From: Tolypeutes matacus
Taxonomy: Eukaryota; Chordata; Mammalia; Cingulata; Chlamyphoridae
Assembly (NCBI GenBank): GCA_026826555.1
Contig: JAKSZT010053881.1
Span: 5,664,175 to 5,728,174 of the forward strand
Reading direction: 5' to 3'
DNA length: 64,000 bases
The position numbers and the translations under genes were made by a program. This document shows, in pieces, positions 11,824-23,700 of this stretch. Under the pieces are notes generated by a model. The model was not told the DNA's origin. It saw only the letters and a list, made by a program, of their open reading frames with translations, and made no database searches. How positions within the stretch are numbered: the first letter of the stretch is position 1; each line of letters starts with the position of its first letter.

Positions 11824-13079
11824 ATGTCTACTTTTAAATAAATGGGAGGAGTGGAATAGTGGTTTGGAGAGATCAATAACCAAAATAATGTCACTTCCAT
11901 AAGTATAAATGATATTTGATTAGAACAGTTTATTCTGCATTTCCTAGTAAAATGTACTGTGTTGAACAATTGTCAGATATCTACTCTATTATTTCAAAAA
12001 CCACTTTTACTTTAACTGGAGTATAACAAAACCATTTGACATTTAATATGATTAACTTTGATTTACAACAGAATTCAAATTTGGCAGCAAGTTAGAAAGT
12101 TGAAAACCAGTTAAAAGCTTTAAAGAGATATTTAAATTTTGAGTGGGAAAAATATACTAATGAAAACGATATAACTTCTCATATCTTAGAAATGCTAAAA
12201 TACAGAACATTTATCTTGATACATATCTAATTTCTCTTGGTTTTATCTAATGAGATATTATTTGAAACTAGCCCTATTATCACATTTGATTTTTTTTTAT
12301 AGTCCCACAAAAATTAATTTAACATTATACTCATAAATATTGTCTGTAACAAGTGAAGAACAGGAAAGCCTGGGAGGAATGTATTTGAGGATGAGTAAAC
12401 ACCTTAGATTGGAAACTAAGTGTTGGTTTGTCACATTATAATGTTGAGCTGATAAATAAGAAATAATAGATACTGTTACTAGGATTTATTTATTTTAGAA
12501 ATTTGGCAGTGATTATCTTTTGTAATTGGTTTAAACTTCCCTTCCCTGGCTCTCAAACCCCTTAATTTATCAAAGTCGTTATGACAGAATTTAGAATTTA
12601 TTTTAAATTACAGAAGACATGCACCCAAAACATGTGCTGAACATGTTATATTTTATACATTATTCATATTTTCTTTTCTGTAAAGTTGCCATCCTAGGGA
12701 TTCTCTAGGTGGTGATTGTTCTGCCCACTTAAGAATTTTCATTGAACAAATTTCATGCAGTTTTTGGATTTTTTTCTTTTATTTAACTACAGGTATACTA
12801 CTTTGAATTAATCATTATCCTTAGTTGATGACACACTCATATTGGTCCATGTATGAATTCTATTGATCCTCTCTCTCTTTCTACTTACCTGCCTACCTAC
12901 CTATCTACTTACCTACCTATTATAATAAGTACCCATGTACTCTCCCCCTAAAAAAAGTTAGGACCTTAGTTTTCTGCCATCCCATACCCCCAGTGCTTCC
13001 TAGTCAACCAGTCTTTCATTGTGTGACATTCATCAACTTGTCTTCCCCCTGTTGGCGATTTGGATATTCATCCACTCTG
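11824..13079. other. Intron with a short tetranucleotide run
   Basis: Unique AT-rich DNA. A CT/TACC-rich simple repeat lies at about 12869-12920. No coding frame was recognised. Confidence 0.45.
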
Positions 13080-13856
13080 TCCTTGTTGGGCATTTAGTTG
13101 TTTGCAGATTTTTGCAATTGTGAACAATACTATTATGAACATTCTGTGTGTTTCCTTTTGTACATTTGCAGGAATTTCTCTTAATTATATAACTAGAGGT
13201 AGAGTTGCTGAATCAAAGGGTAGGTGAATGCTAACTTTAGGAGCTGATGCTGAACTTCCAATGTGGTTACAATAATTTTCCAGTGTGGTTGCACCAATTT
13301 ATACTCACATCAGCAATGTACGAGAGAGAACTGGGTCCTTTAGTTATCCATCTTCTCTAATACTTAATGTATTTTAAAATTTTACAGATCAAAAATGTGT
13401 AAATGGTGCCTAATTGCGGTCTTAATTTGCATTTCCCTGATTATCACTGATGTAGAACATTTTTATTTGTATATTTACTGGCCTTTTATGTTTCCTCTTC
13501 AGTAAAATGCCTCTTGCCTATTTTTCTGTGTTCTTTTTATTGATTTATAAGAGTTCTTTATATTCTCCCATGTTAATCCTTTGTGTATATTGTGAATGTC
13601 TTCTCTTAGTTTGTAACTTGTCTTTTCACTTTTTGTTGGAAGGTGGTATGTGTAACTTGTCTTTTCATTTTCTTCTTTGGGTGGGTGGTATGTGGGGGGG
13701 ATGTTTTAAACATTTTACCTTTTTTGGCAAATAGTCGAAAAAATTTACTTCATTATGATCAACAGGCCTGCATTCAATATTCTAGATTTAGTATAGAATG
13801 TGTAAAGCTATACAGTTTATATCCAGTGGATTTATAAATTATCCAAATGAACAACT
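13080..13856 (-). mobile_element. Old L1 fragment, ORF2 C-terminal and 3' region (antisense)
   Basis: The forward strand carries the reverse of the L1 ORF2 end, for example TTGCAATTGTGAACAATACT, TTAATTTGCATTTCCCTGAT and ATTGATTTATAAGAGTTCTT. It is highly diverged. A local duplication near 13605-13670 repeats GTAACTTGTCTTTTCA. An LTR has inserted directly after it, and related L1 sequence resumes near 14960. Confidence 0.75.
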
Positions 13857-13861
13857 CTTAG
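13857..13861 (+). repeat. 5-bp target duplication, left copy
   Basis: CTTAG, repeated at 14577-14581 on the other side of the solo LTR. Five-base duplications are typical of class III (ERVL-type) LTR elements. Confidence 0.65.
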
Positions 13862-14576
13862 TCTGGCAGTTTGAGATTATTTTATGAATCCCAAAAAGAG
13901 AAAAATTATGTTTGTAAACTAAATCTATTCCTCTGGGTGTGATACCCTCTGATTGCATTAAATTCAGCTGAGGGGCCTTTGATTAGATTACTTGGTAAGA
14001 TTGCTGTGGGGCTTTTTATTTGACTAGTCAGTAAGGTGTAACTCATGTTGAGTCCCTGCCTTCTTTTGTTGGGTCTGATATAAACCAACACTCAAATGCA
14101 GTTAGAGAGAGCTCTTGTCATTTTTTGATCCTGCCATGTGACACAGCTCAAACAGCTGAGGCCCTGGGGAGAGATGAATCATTTGTCTAATAGCTTACAG
14201 CTGAAATTGGGAAGAGCTCAGAACAGCCAAGACTGATATTAGGTGGCCTGGAAAGAGACAAGCCCTGTGCCAGAAGAATAGTACTGCAGGATTACTTAAG
14301 CATGAAGCCTCAAGAGGCTGGGCACATGGAGCTTAAGAGGAAGGGGTGAGCTGGGAGGGAAAGACTGAAACCTGGGCAGAGACAGGCCATGTGGCACCAT
14401 ATAGCAACATGCCAATATCAACAGTAGCTGATTTCGGTGAGAAAGCATTTCTGGTGCCTCAGTTTGGACTTTTCATGGCCTTGGAACTATAAGCCTTTGC
14501 CCTAAATAAATCTGTTTATAAAAGCCAACAGATTTCTGGTTCTTTGTGTTGGCAATCATTGGACAAACTTAATACA
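13862..14576 (+). mobile_element. Solo LTR, family A copy 1
   Basis: About 715 bp from (T)CTGGCAGTTTGAGATTATTT to CTTAATACA, bounded by CTTAG duplications. It is homologous end to end with 60475-61133 and with the reverse of 36505-37151. Shared marks are the opening GGCAGTTTGAG, ATGTTTGTAAACT, a TATAAA-type box in the middle (ATATAAACC near 14080), a distal AATAAA signal and TATAAAAGCCAACAGATTTCTG. That U3-R-U5 order and the absence of an internal region make it a solo LTR of an endogenous retrovirus. I cannot name the family with confidence. Confidence 0.8.
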
Positions 14577-14581
14577 CTTAG

Positions 14582-15240
14582 AAAGCTGTATAAAACATTG
14601 TATCACTTAACAGCACATACTAGGCAATCAAATGTTAGTTTGACTCAAAAGAGTGATTTTAGAAGCAAAGAAATAGTGAAAATAATATCTATTAATAGTT
14701 CATCAAGTGCTCATTGTTCCCACTCCATATTTCTTCTATGCAAACTACTTAGAATTATTATTTGTCCTTATTAATATTATTATTACATTTGAAGGCCATT
14801 CTATTCAAAGTACCAGATTTTTTGAGTCAGATATACAGATATTTGATAGCTCATTTAATAAAGTGCTGTGGAGTCGATCAGATTTAATATTGAAAATGAA
14901 ACAAAATAAATTACTATCTTGCACAAATTTCCTGGTATTTACAAATCTAGAATCTTAAATGCAATTTTGTCATTGCTAAGGTGTCTTTTGATGAAGAAAA
15001 TTCTTAATTTTTCACTCTTTGCTTGTAGCATAATTACTTTTTGGACCTTGTTTAAGAAATTGTTCCCTGCTCTGGCTCTAAAAGATAGTCGCTTATATTT
15101 TCTACTAAGAGTTTTGAAGTTTTATCTTTTACATTTAAATCCTTAATCCCTCTGAAGTTGATTTTTGGATATGGAGTTGATTTTTGGATAAGGTCTGAGT
15201 TATCATTTTTTAATATTTAAAATACTATTTTGAAGTGTAT
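14582..15240 (-). mobile_element. Old L1 remnant (antisense), after the LTR
   Basis: About 14585-14955 is AT-rich and unassigned. From about 14960 to 15230 the reverse of L1 ORF2 C-terminal sequence is recognisable (TTTGATGAAGAAAATTCTTAA and CTCTGAAGTTGATTTTTGGA). A 15-bp unit GTTGATTTTTGGATA is directly duplicated near 15160-15190. Confidence 0.55.
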
Positions 15241-15867
15241 ATAAAACTTTTCATAATATAAATTTAAAATAGTTGGAATATTTTTCCTCTTTTAGGACAG
15301 AAACACTTGTGAAAAGCCTTACTTCATTAATTTTGGCAAGTTCGAAATTAAGGTTACATTATACTAGGTTATAAATGAACTATAAAGTCATCCTTAGCCA
15401 GAGCTCTAGTAGTTCATTTTACCATTATTATAGTAGTTTGTGTGTTTTGTTTTATCTTCTGAATCCTTGGGTCAAAAAGGTGATTCTTGACTTCTTGTTG
15501 GCTCCTTATCACATTTCCCACAGTTGATGGTTCAAACCTTTTATATTTTCCCTACGTCTTCTAACCTACTACTCCTGCTCCTTGGTTCTCAGCAAATCAC
15601 TCACTAGTAACTGCCTTACCAGATGATACATGGTATTCCACAATGTGAGTTTCCTCCACCTTTCTTCTCTTTAAAATTTCAAGATTTAGCCACCCCTTTT
15701 TCCTTAATTTTAAGAAATAATTGTTTCACCTTACTAAGACTATACTTGCCTGACTTACACTTGCTTTGGAATACCATGTTTGCTCTTTCATAGAATGAAG
15801 CTTTCATTCTCCCCAGGCTTTTCTCCTTTGCCTAAAGATATTTTACTCTATTTTACTCTTTCTTTCT
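15241..15867. other. Intron, nothing recognised
   Basis: AT-rich unique sequence without a coding frame or recognised repeat. Confidence 0.4.
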
Positions 15868-16254
15868 TTCTTTTTTTTTTTTTTAAAGATTTATTTTATT
15901 TACTTATTCCGCCCCTGCCCGCCCCGTTGTTTTGGGCTCACTGTCTGCTCTCTCTCTGTTCTATGTCTGCTTTTCTTCTCTTTAGGCAGCACCAGGAACC
16001 AATCCTGGGACCTTCTGGAGTGGGAGAGAGGTGCTCAATCTCTTGCGCCACCTCAGCTCCCTGGTCTGTTGCATCTCTTATTGTCTCTCCTCTGTGTCTC
16101 TTTTTGTTGCGTCATCTTGCTGCGCCAGCTCTCCTGCGTGGGCCAGTTTGTTGTGTGGGCCAGCTTCTCTTTCACCAGAAGGCCCCGGGAATCGAACCCT
16201 GGACCTCCTGTATGGTAGACAGGAGCCCAATCACCTGAGCCACATCTGTTTCCC
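15868..16254 (-). mobile_element. DAS-type SINE, dimeric (antisense)
   Basis: It starts with the T-rich reverse of the tail (TTTTAAAGATTTATTTTATT) and contains two tRNA-like heads. The inner one has a B-box-like site near 15990-16010 and the outer one (about 16190-16254) has GGGAATCGAACCCTGGACC and ends GAGCCACATCTGTTTCCC. Each head includes recognisable A- and B-box regions of a tRNA-derived RNA polymerase III promoter. The open frames crossing it are SINE shadows. Confidence 0.85.
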
Positions 16255-16359
16255 AATACTCTTTCTTTATTTCTGGTTTCCCCTCAAACTTCTTTCTTTT
16301 CATCTGCACACTTCTTTAAATAAATTTGTCTTAGTTCCCTTTATTTTCTACCATTTCTT

Positions 16360-16806
16360 TTTTTTTCTTTAAAGATTTATTTATTTACTTTATCCATTTT
16401 AAACCCCCCCTTCCCCATTTGCTGTTTTTGTGTCCATTCGCTGGGCAATTCTCTGTGTCTGTTTCCTGCCATCTCTTCTCATCCTCCTCCTCCAGTTTTC
16501 ACCAGGATTCGATCATGGAGGCTTCCAATGTAAGAGAGAGGTGTCCTGCCACCTGCGCTACCTGGGTTCCTGGTTTTCGGAGCTTTTGGAGCATCTTGTC
16601 TTATCTCTCCCCTGCGTCTCTCCTGTTACGTCATCATCTTGCTGCATGGCCCCCAGGGCCTGCGGCTCACCGGCACACAGCCTGGCAGCCCATGCGCCTT
16701 CTATATATATATATATTTTTATTTTACCGGGAGGTCCGGGGGATAGAATCCAGGTCCCTCCATATGGCAGACGAACGCCCAACCATTTGAGCCACATCCG
16801 CCTCCC
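16360..16806 (-). mobile_element. Long dimeric DAS-type SINE with 13-bp target duplication (antisense)
   Basis: The insertion is flanked by TCTACCATTTCTT at 16347-16359 and 16807-16819. Reading on the minus strand gives a tRNA-like head, a (TA)n and A-rich middle linker, a second tRNA-like head, a CG-rich body and an A-rich tail. The same architecture and sequence occur at 45710-46163, so this is a defined composite SINE subfamily. Perfect duplications imply a fairly recent insertion. Confidence 0.88.
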
Positions 16807-16819
16807 TCTACCATTTCTT

Positions 16820-17389
16820 ATTCACATCCGATTTCAGTTTTTTATGTTGAAATTATTCTCATAAAGGTATAAGTGACCACCTGCTCCTTCTAGTCAGACA
16901 TTTGATAATGCTTCATCTTCCTGAAAATCTTCGGGTTTAAATTAAGCTTTGTGGACACTGCACAATATTGGTTACTTTTCTTTCGTTATATCTGCTTCTC
17001 TTTGCAACTCCTTTCTTTTGCTTACTCCTTTCCTAGCTTGACTGTTTCACCTGTTTCTACCCTATTTCTCCTCTAATTTATCCTTCCCATTAACCACCAC
17101 AATTTGATCATTTTGTCAGGGTTGCAGGGAATAGAAACCCATTTAGTAAAATGGATTTAAGCAAAAATTGGGGCATTTATGTGGAAGCTACCAGGACATC
17201 TCACTTAATCCAAGGGATAGCCAGATCCCAAAAGTACTGAACGGGAAACTGGAGGCTTTATTTCTCTCTAGGGCTACATGTTCTCTCATATCTTCATATT
17301 TAATTGTTTAAGTTGTTTATATTTCCTCACATACTGATTCTCTTTGCTGTCCTTACATGTGACCCCTAATGACATTTCTAACTCCCGAG
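16820..17389. other. Intron, nothing recognised
   Basis: Unique sequence without a clear repeat or frame. Confidence 0.4.
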
Positions 17390-17895
17390 TTTACAAGTTG
17401 TCTCAGACATTCGGTGGCTCCTTATTATCTGTGGGATAAAGTCCTAATTCCTTAGATAGGCACTCAAGGCTGGCATTTTTATAACCTTAAAATACCTTTC
17501 AATTTTAACTCATATACAAGAAGCCTATTTTTCAGGTACCCCATTGTTAGTAATTTTTTCTCATCCATCCTCTAGTCTATCAAGTGGAATGCTTCTTTAA
17601 GGCCCAATTCAGATTCTACTTTTTAAAAAAAATTTATTTTTTATTCTTTTTTTCCCCTAGGCATATGTAATATCTTCGCCAAAAGTTATGTTGGTATTTT
17701 CTATCTCATGATGCTTTCATATTACACCGTACTATAGTGATTTGTGTCTTATCTCATTTTATCTAATAAGCTGTATGCTTAAAGCCTTTGAGAAAAAGAA
17801 CTATATATATTATCTTCATCTTTTACCTCTTTAATCCTGAACCGAATAACTTGTACGTAGTAGCTACTCATTGTTTGTTGCATAAATAAGTCTCA
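17390..17895 (+). repeat. L2 LINE 3' region (sense)
   Basis: TGGCTCCTTATTATCTGTGG followed by GATAAAGTCCTAATTCCTTA and later a run of AGCTACTCATTGTTTGTTG follows the end of the L2 reverse-transcriptase frame and its 3' UTR. The element is old and its frame is destroyed. Confidence 0.65.
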
Positions 17896-18080
17896 TGTTT
17901 GAAAATCCCCAGATTTTACATTTACTACATTAAATGTTTTTCCTATTGTTTTGGTTTTTCTGAAAGAGAGCCGTATTACCTTGATGTTCCTTAAGTAGAG
18001 CCGCTTGACAGGTACATAATTTTAAGTTTATCCTTAAGTCATATAATAATTGAACTCCCCATCCGAGATTGAGAGTTTTC

Positions 18081-18438
18081 TTTTTTTTTTTTTTAAAGAT
18101 TTATTTTATTTATTCATTTCTCCCTACCCCCTCGTTGTTTGCATTTGCTGTGTCTGTCTGTTGCATGCTGGTCTTTTCAGGAGGCACCAGGAACTGAACC
18201 TGGGACCTCTGATGTGGGAGGGAGGCACCTAATCGCCTGATCCACCTCTGTTTCCTGCTTTGTTGTGTCTCTCATTATGCTTTCCTCGTGTTTGTTGTCG
18301 TGTCATCTAACTGCGTCTGCCCATCGCATCAGCTCACTGTCTTGCTCGTCTTCTTTAGGAGGCACTGGGAACCAAACCTGAGACCTCCCATGTGGTAGGC
18401 AGGAGCTCAATCATTTGAGCCACATCCGCTTCCCACAC
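18081..18438 (-). mobile_element. DAS-type SINE, dimeric (antisense)
   Basis: Two tRNA-like heads in reverse, one ending near 18253 and one ending GAGCCACATCCGCTTCCC at about 18434. The reverse A-tail opens the element at 18081. Flanks TGAGAGTTTTCT (18070-18081) and TGAGAATTTTCT (18439-18450) are target duplications with one difference. Confidence 0.87.
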
Positions 18439-18499
18439 TGAGAATTTTCTACTGGCAGAAGGAGCTATCTAGACACAACTGAAACAAGTTATAATAAAA

Positions 18500-18709
18500 A
18501 TAATAATAACTAATACATATTGATAGTATTTCATTTAATCCTTAAAATAACTCTTTCGAAGTAGGGCTGTTATCTCTATTTTATAGGCAAAAAGCCTCAG
18601 ATTTTGGAAAAGTTAAATAACTCCTCTGTGGTCATACAATCTACCTGAACCAACATGGAAATCCAGGTCTATCTGCCTTGAGAGCACAAATTTCTCTTAA
18701 CCCTTATAC
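18500..18709 (-). repeat. MIR SINE (antisense)
   Basis: The reverse MIR order is visible: ATTTCATTTAATCCTTAAAA, TATTTTATAGGCAAAAAGCC and GAAATCCAGGTCTATCTGCC. It is ancient and diverged. Confidence 0.65.
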
Positions 18710-18918
18710 CAGGGGTTCTTAGCCAGGGGTCCATGGACCCTCAAGGATCGGTGGAAAGATTTCAGGGGGTCTGTGAGCTTGAATTGAAAAAAATCAACTT
18801 ATCTTTATTTTCTCTGACCTCCGATGTTAAGTGTCATAAAACTATCTGCTGCTACATTCTGAGAAGGGGTCCTAACTGGCAAAGGAGTCTGTGGAACAAA
18901 AACAGTTAAGAACCCCTG
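18710..18918 (+). mobile_element. hAT-Charlie non-autonomous DNA transposon (MER58-like)
   Basis: The ends are terminal inverted repeats, CAGGGGTTCTTAGCC at the left and the reverse of CAGGGGTTCTTAACTG at the right. They are bounded by perfect 8-bp target duplications CCTTATAC at 18702-18709 and 18919-18926. At 209 bp it is too short to code for a transposase. The interior (GGTCCATGGACC, GAATTGAAAAAAATC) resembles MER58. It moved by cut-and-paste using a hAT transposase supplied in trans. Confidence 0.85.
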
Positions 18919-18926
18919 CCTTATAC

Positions 18927-19827
18927 TCTAGTGCCTCTTTCCCCTTTTGGCACTTTTCTCTGTTCCTCCTTTCTCTCTGCTCCAGTAACCAAAGCATATC
19001 TTTTGTTTGCTCAGGTTCTTACCTTAGCCTTTCACTTTAGTACAGAATCCCTTATATCTTTCCTTCTCCTTCAACAATGTCAGTACTTACCTTTTTCACT
19101 AGGACTGTCCTTGTTGACTAACTAATTCATCGAAAGGCAAATCCATGCTGAAATCTTATCATCAAGTTCTAGGTAAGATAGGTTTGAACCCACAATTTTA
19201 TACCCTATGGAAAACCCAAGTATCCCCAAAATTTTTGTGTTTCTGGGGCAGAGTACATATACGTTCTTAATGGCACCCTCTCCTGGGTTCCTATTTCTAC
19301 ACATGTTATAGAAACATAACAGCTGGTTTCAACAAAGATGTCCACATTTTTTTTAGTCCTTTCCCCCACAGTGCACCAAATTTCATATCGTCTGGCAGGC
19401 TCCTCACCTTCATGTCTGTTTTTCAACTCCTTTCTTATTTACCCTAGGAACTCCAAATTCTCTCACTCTAAGAAAGAACGGTGCAGCTCCCTCAAATACC
19501 CTCTCTCAAACTGCACAACCAAATTCATCAACTGTTCAGTAAACAAAAGGAATCAATATTTAGTAGGCTCAGTTATCTTTTGATATAAAAGTTATGGCTG
19601 TAAATAAGTAAAACTTATTTTTGCTAAATTAATAAAAGCTGTTTAGTGTCCTATTCTCTTGGGAGCTTTGAAGAGGAGGAGGGATTATTTTATCTGCTAA
19701 TGATCTTGTTTCAGTGAAGAATACCTGTTCTAGTAATAAAAATATTTGGCCCTGTCAATATTTGATGTATTATCATTTTGGTCCCTAAATAAAAGGAAGT
19801 CTCATTAGGTTAAAAAGTAAACATTTT
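18927..19827. other. Intron, nothing recognised
   Basis: Unique sequence with short frames on both strands that look like chance. No repeat was assigned. Confidence 0.4.
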
Positions 19828-19922
19828 TATGGAGCAGATGTAGCTCAGTGGTTGAGTGCCTGCCTCCCATGTATGAGGTCCTGGGTTCAATCTCTGGTTC
19901 CTCCATTAAAAAAAAAAAAAAG
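19828..19922 (+). mobile_element. Short monomeric tRNA-derived SINE (sense)
   Basis: Reads GCAGATGTAGCTCAGTGGTT (A-box region), then GGTCCTGGGTTCAATCTC (B box), then a pure A-tail. Flanks GTAAACATTTT and GTATACATTTT are near-identical target duplications. It is only a tRNA-like head plus tail, the simplest member of the SINE group here. Confidence 0.85.
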
Positions 19923-20069
19923 GTATACATTTTAAAATATACTTAAACATCTTAAAACCACTGAGTCATGGCCAGTGCTGATCATGATGATATTTTCACA
20001 GTAAGTATAATATGGTATGAATGCGTATTCTATCTATATATGTTGATATAAAGTTGCCAACTTTAAAGG

Positions 20070-20165
20070 ATGGACTCTATTCTTAAACTTCCCTCCTTCT
20101 CTCCTTCCCTCCTTTCCTTCCTTCTTCCCATCCTCCTATCCCTCTTTCCTCCCTCCCTCCTTTAT
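20070..20165 (+). repeat. Polypyrimidine simple repeat
   Basis: A CTTCC/CTCC-rich tract of almost pure pyrimidine on the forward strand. It keeps a 73-residue frame open by chance. Confidence 0.7.
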
Positions 20166-20304
20166 GTTAAAATATATTCTGCTTTAAGAAATGATGAGGG
20201 TAATAGTAATATCCTAACTTGGCAAAATAAAAAATCAGGAACCATATATATGTTGGCCAAATTTCTTTTTGGTAATTTTACTGATTATTAAATTCAAGGT
20301 ATAG

Positions 20305-20520
20305 TTGAAATCACTAGACTAGGAGATAATTGAAGATTGGGAATTATGCAGACCCAGGTTTAAATCCCATATTTGACTTTGTGTGGATTATTTCACTCCC
20401 TGAGGCTAGTTTTCTTTACAACAATGGGAATAATATCTAGCTCAGAGGACTGCTGGTAGTATAAAAAAAAGATGTACATAAAGTGGCTGGCATATAGTAG
20501 GCATTTAGTAATCCTTCACT
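20305..20520 (+). repeat. MIR SINE (sense)
   Basis: Forward MIR landmarks: GACCCAGGTTTAAATCCCAT (B-box region), TGTGTGGATTATTTCACTCC, ACAATGGGAATAATATCTAG and GGCATATAGTAGGCATTTAG. The right end is met by a poly(T) run flanked by a duplicated GTCAGGTTTT. Confidence 0.7.
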
Positions 20521-20560
20521 GTCAGGTTTTTTTTTTTTTTTTTTTTTTTTGTCAGGTTTT

Positions 20561-20784
20561 AATTTTAAGATTACTTCATTTTTAGTTTAGTTCTTAAGTT
20601 GTATGCTTGATGGACTGGGCTAAATTGGGCATAAAAGACCTAGAGAACTGATGATAATTCATAGGTTAAAATTTTTTTTCTTTTATATTTCCTCTTACGG
20701 TTTCATAAAAGAGACAGTGAGGAAAGCTGAGAGATGTGGCTAGCTCCATGATTGTCTTAATTTAAAATAATCATATGATTCAAC
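20561..20784. other. Unique intron
   Basis: No repeat or frame recognised between the poly(T) insertion and the sense L1. Confidence 0.4.
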
Positions 20785-23700
20785 TAATCCCAAAGCAAGT
20801 AGAAGGAATGAAATAACAAAGATCAGAGAAGAAATAAATGAAATTGAGAACAAAAAAGCAATAGAATTAACAAAACCAAAAGTTGGCTCTTGGAGAAGAT
20901 TAAGAAAATAAACAAACCCTTAGCTAGACTGACTAAGAAAAACAGGGAGAAGATGCAAATAAATGAAATAAAAAAATGAAAACGGGAACATTACTACTGA
21001 CTCCACAGAAATAAGAGAGATCATAAGAGGATACTATGAACTACTTTATGCCCCCCCAAAACTAGAAAATGTAGAAGAAATGGAAAAATTCCTAGGAATG
21101 TACAAACAACCTATACAGACCCTAGAAGAAAGAGAAGACCTCAACAAACCACCCACAAGTAAAGAGATTGAAACAGTTATCAAACAGCTCCCCAAAATGA
21201 AAAGCCCAGGACCAGATGGTTTCACAGGTGAGTTCTACCAAGCATTCAAAGAAAATTTAATACCAGTCTTACTCAAGCTCTTCCAAAAAAATTGAACAAG
21301 AAGAAACACTACCAGACTCATTCTATGAAGCCAGTATCACCCCTATACCAAGGCCAGATAAAAACATTATGAAAAAAGAAAATTACAGACCCATTTCTCT
21401 AATGAATACGGATGCAAAAATCCTCAATAAAATACTTGCTAATTGAATCCAGCAACACATTAAAAGAATTATTCATCCTGATCAAGTGGGTTTTATACCA
21501 GGCATGCAAGGATGGTTCAACACAAGAAAATCATCGTAATACACCACATTAATAAATCGAAGAAAAATCACATCATCTTTTCGATTGAGACAGAAAAGGC
21601 ATTTGACAAAATATAGCATCCTTTCTTGATAAAAATACTACAGAAGATAGGAATTGAAGGAAATTTTCTCAACCTGATAAAGGCCATATGTGAAAAATCC
21701 ACAGCTAACATTGTAATTAAGAGTGAAAGACTGAAAGCTTTCCCACTGAGATCAGGGACAAGACAAGGATGCCCATTGTCACCACTCTTGTTCAATATAG
21801 TGCTAGAGGTTCTAGCTAGAGCAAGCAGGTAAGAAAAAAATAAAAGGCATCCAAATCAGAAAGGAAGAAGTAAAACTTTATTAGCAGATGATATGATGCT
21901 ATCTCTAGCAAGTCCCGAAAAATCTACAACAAAGCTGCAAGAGCTAATAAACGGTTTCTGTAGAGTGTCAGGATACAAGATTAATGTGCAAAAATCAGTG
22001 GTGTTTCATACAATTGTAATGTGCAATCTGAGGAGGAAGTCAGTAAAAAAAAATTCCATTTACAATAGCAACTAAAAGAATCAAATATTTAGTAATAAAC
22101 TTAACCAAGAATGTAAAAACACTTGTATTCAGAAAACTATAATGCATTGCTAAAAGAAATTTTAAAAGGCCTAAATAATTGGAAGAACATTCCATGCTCA
22201 TGGATTGGGAGACTAAATATAATTAAGATGTCAATTCTACCCATATTGATACACAGATTCAATGGAATCCAAATAAAAATTCCACGAGCATTTTTTAAAC
22301 AAATAGAAAGCACAATTGTTAGATTTATCTGGAATGGTAAGAGGCCCCGAATAGCCAGAAACATCTTAAAAAGGAAAAGTGAAGTTGGAGGACTCTCACT
22401 TCCAGACTTTAAATCATATTACCTAGCTACACTGGTAAAAACAGCATGGTGTTGGCATAAAGATAGACATATTGACCAATAGGACCAAATTGATGGTTCA
22501 GAAACAGACCCTCACATCTATGGTCAAGTGATTTTTGACAAGGCTGTCACACCCACCCCGCTGGGGCAGAACAGTCTATTCAACAAATAGTGCTGGGAGA
22601 ACTGAATATCCATAGCCAAAAGAAAGAAAGAAGGCTCCTACTCACACCTTTTACAAAAATTAACTCAAAATGGATCAAAGACCTAAATATAAAAGCAAGT
22701 ACCATAAAGCTCCTAGAAGAAAATGTAGGGAAACATCTTCAAGACCTAGTGGTAGGTGGTGGATTCTTAAACCTTATACCAAAAGCATGAGCAATGAAAG
22801 AAAACATGGATAAATGTGACCTCCTCACTTAAACAGTTCTGTCATTCAAAAGACTTCATTCATCAAGAAGGAGAAAAGGCAGCCCACTCAATGGAAGAAA
22901 ATATTTGGAAACCACATATCCAATAAGGGTTTGGTTTCCATTCTATATAAAGAGATCATACAACTCAACAGTAAAAGAGCAAGCAATTCAGTTTAAAAAT
23001 GGGCAAAAGATTTAAATAGACATTTCTCCAAAGAGGAAATACAAATGGCCAAAAAGCACATTAAAAAAAAAAAAAAAGTACCATATCACTAGCTGTTAGG
23101 GAAATGCAAATCAAAACAACAATGAGAATCATGTAACACCTCATAGAATGGCCATTATTAAAAAAACAGACAACAATAAGTGCTGGAGGGGCTGTGGGGA
23201 AATAGTAACACTCCTTCATTGTTGGTGGGATTGTAAAATGGTGCATCCTCTGTGGAAGGCAGTTTGACACTTCCTCAGGAAGTTAAATATAGAACTGCCA
23301 TATGATCCAGCAATTCCTCTACTAGGAATATATGCAGAAGAACTAAAAATTATGACACGAACAGACATCTGCCCACCAATGTTCATAAAGGCATTATTCA
23401 CAATTGCCAAAATATGGAAACAACCCAAGTGTCCATCAACCAATGAATGGGTAAACAAAATGTGATATATATATATGATGGAATACTACATGGCAGTAAG
23501 AAGAAATGAAATTGGGACACATATGATAACATGGATGAATCTTGAAGACATTATACTAAGTGAAGTAAGCCAGACACAAAAGGACAAATATTGCGTGGTT
23601 ACATTAACATGAACTAAATACGAAGAATAAGCACATGGAATTAAAACCTAGAGTATAGGTTATTAGATAAGAGGAGAGTTGAGAAGAACTACTGATGCTT

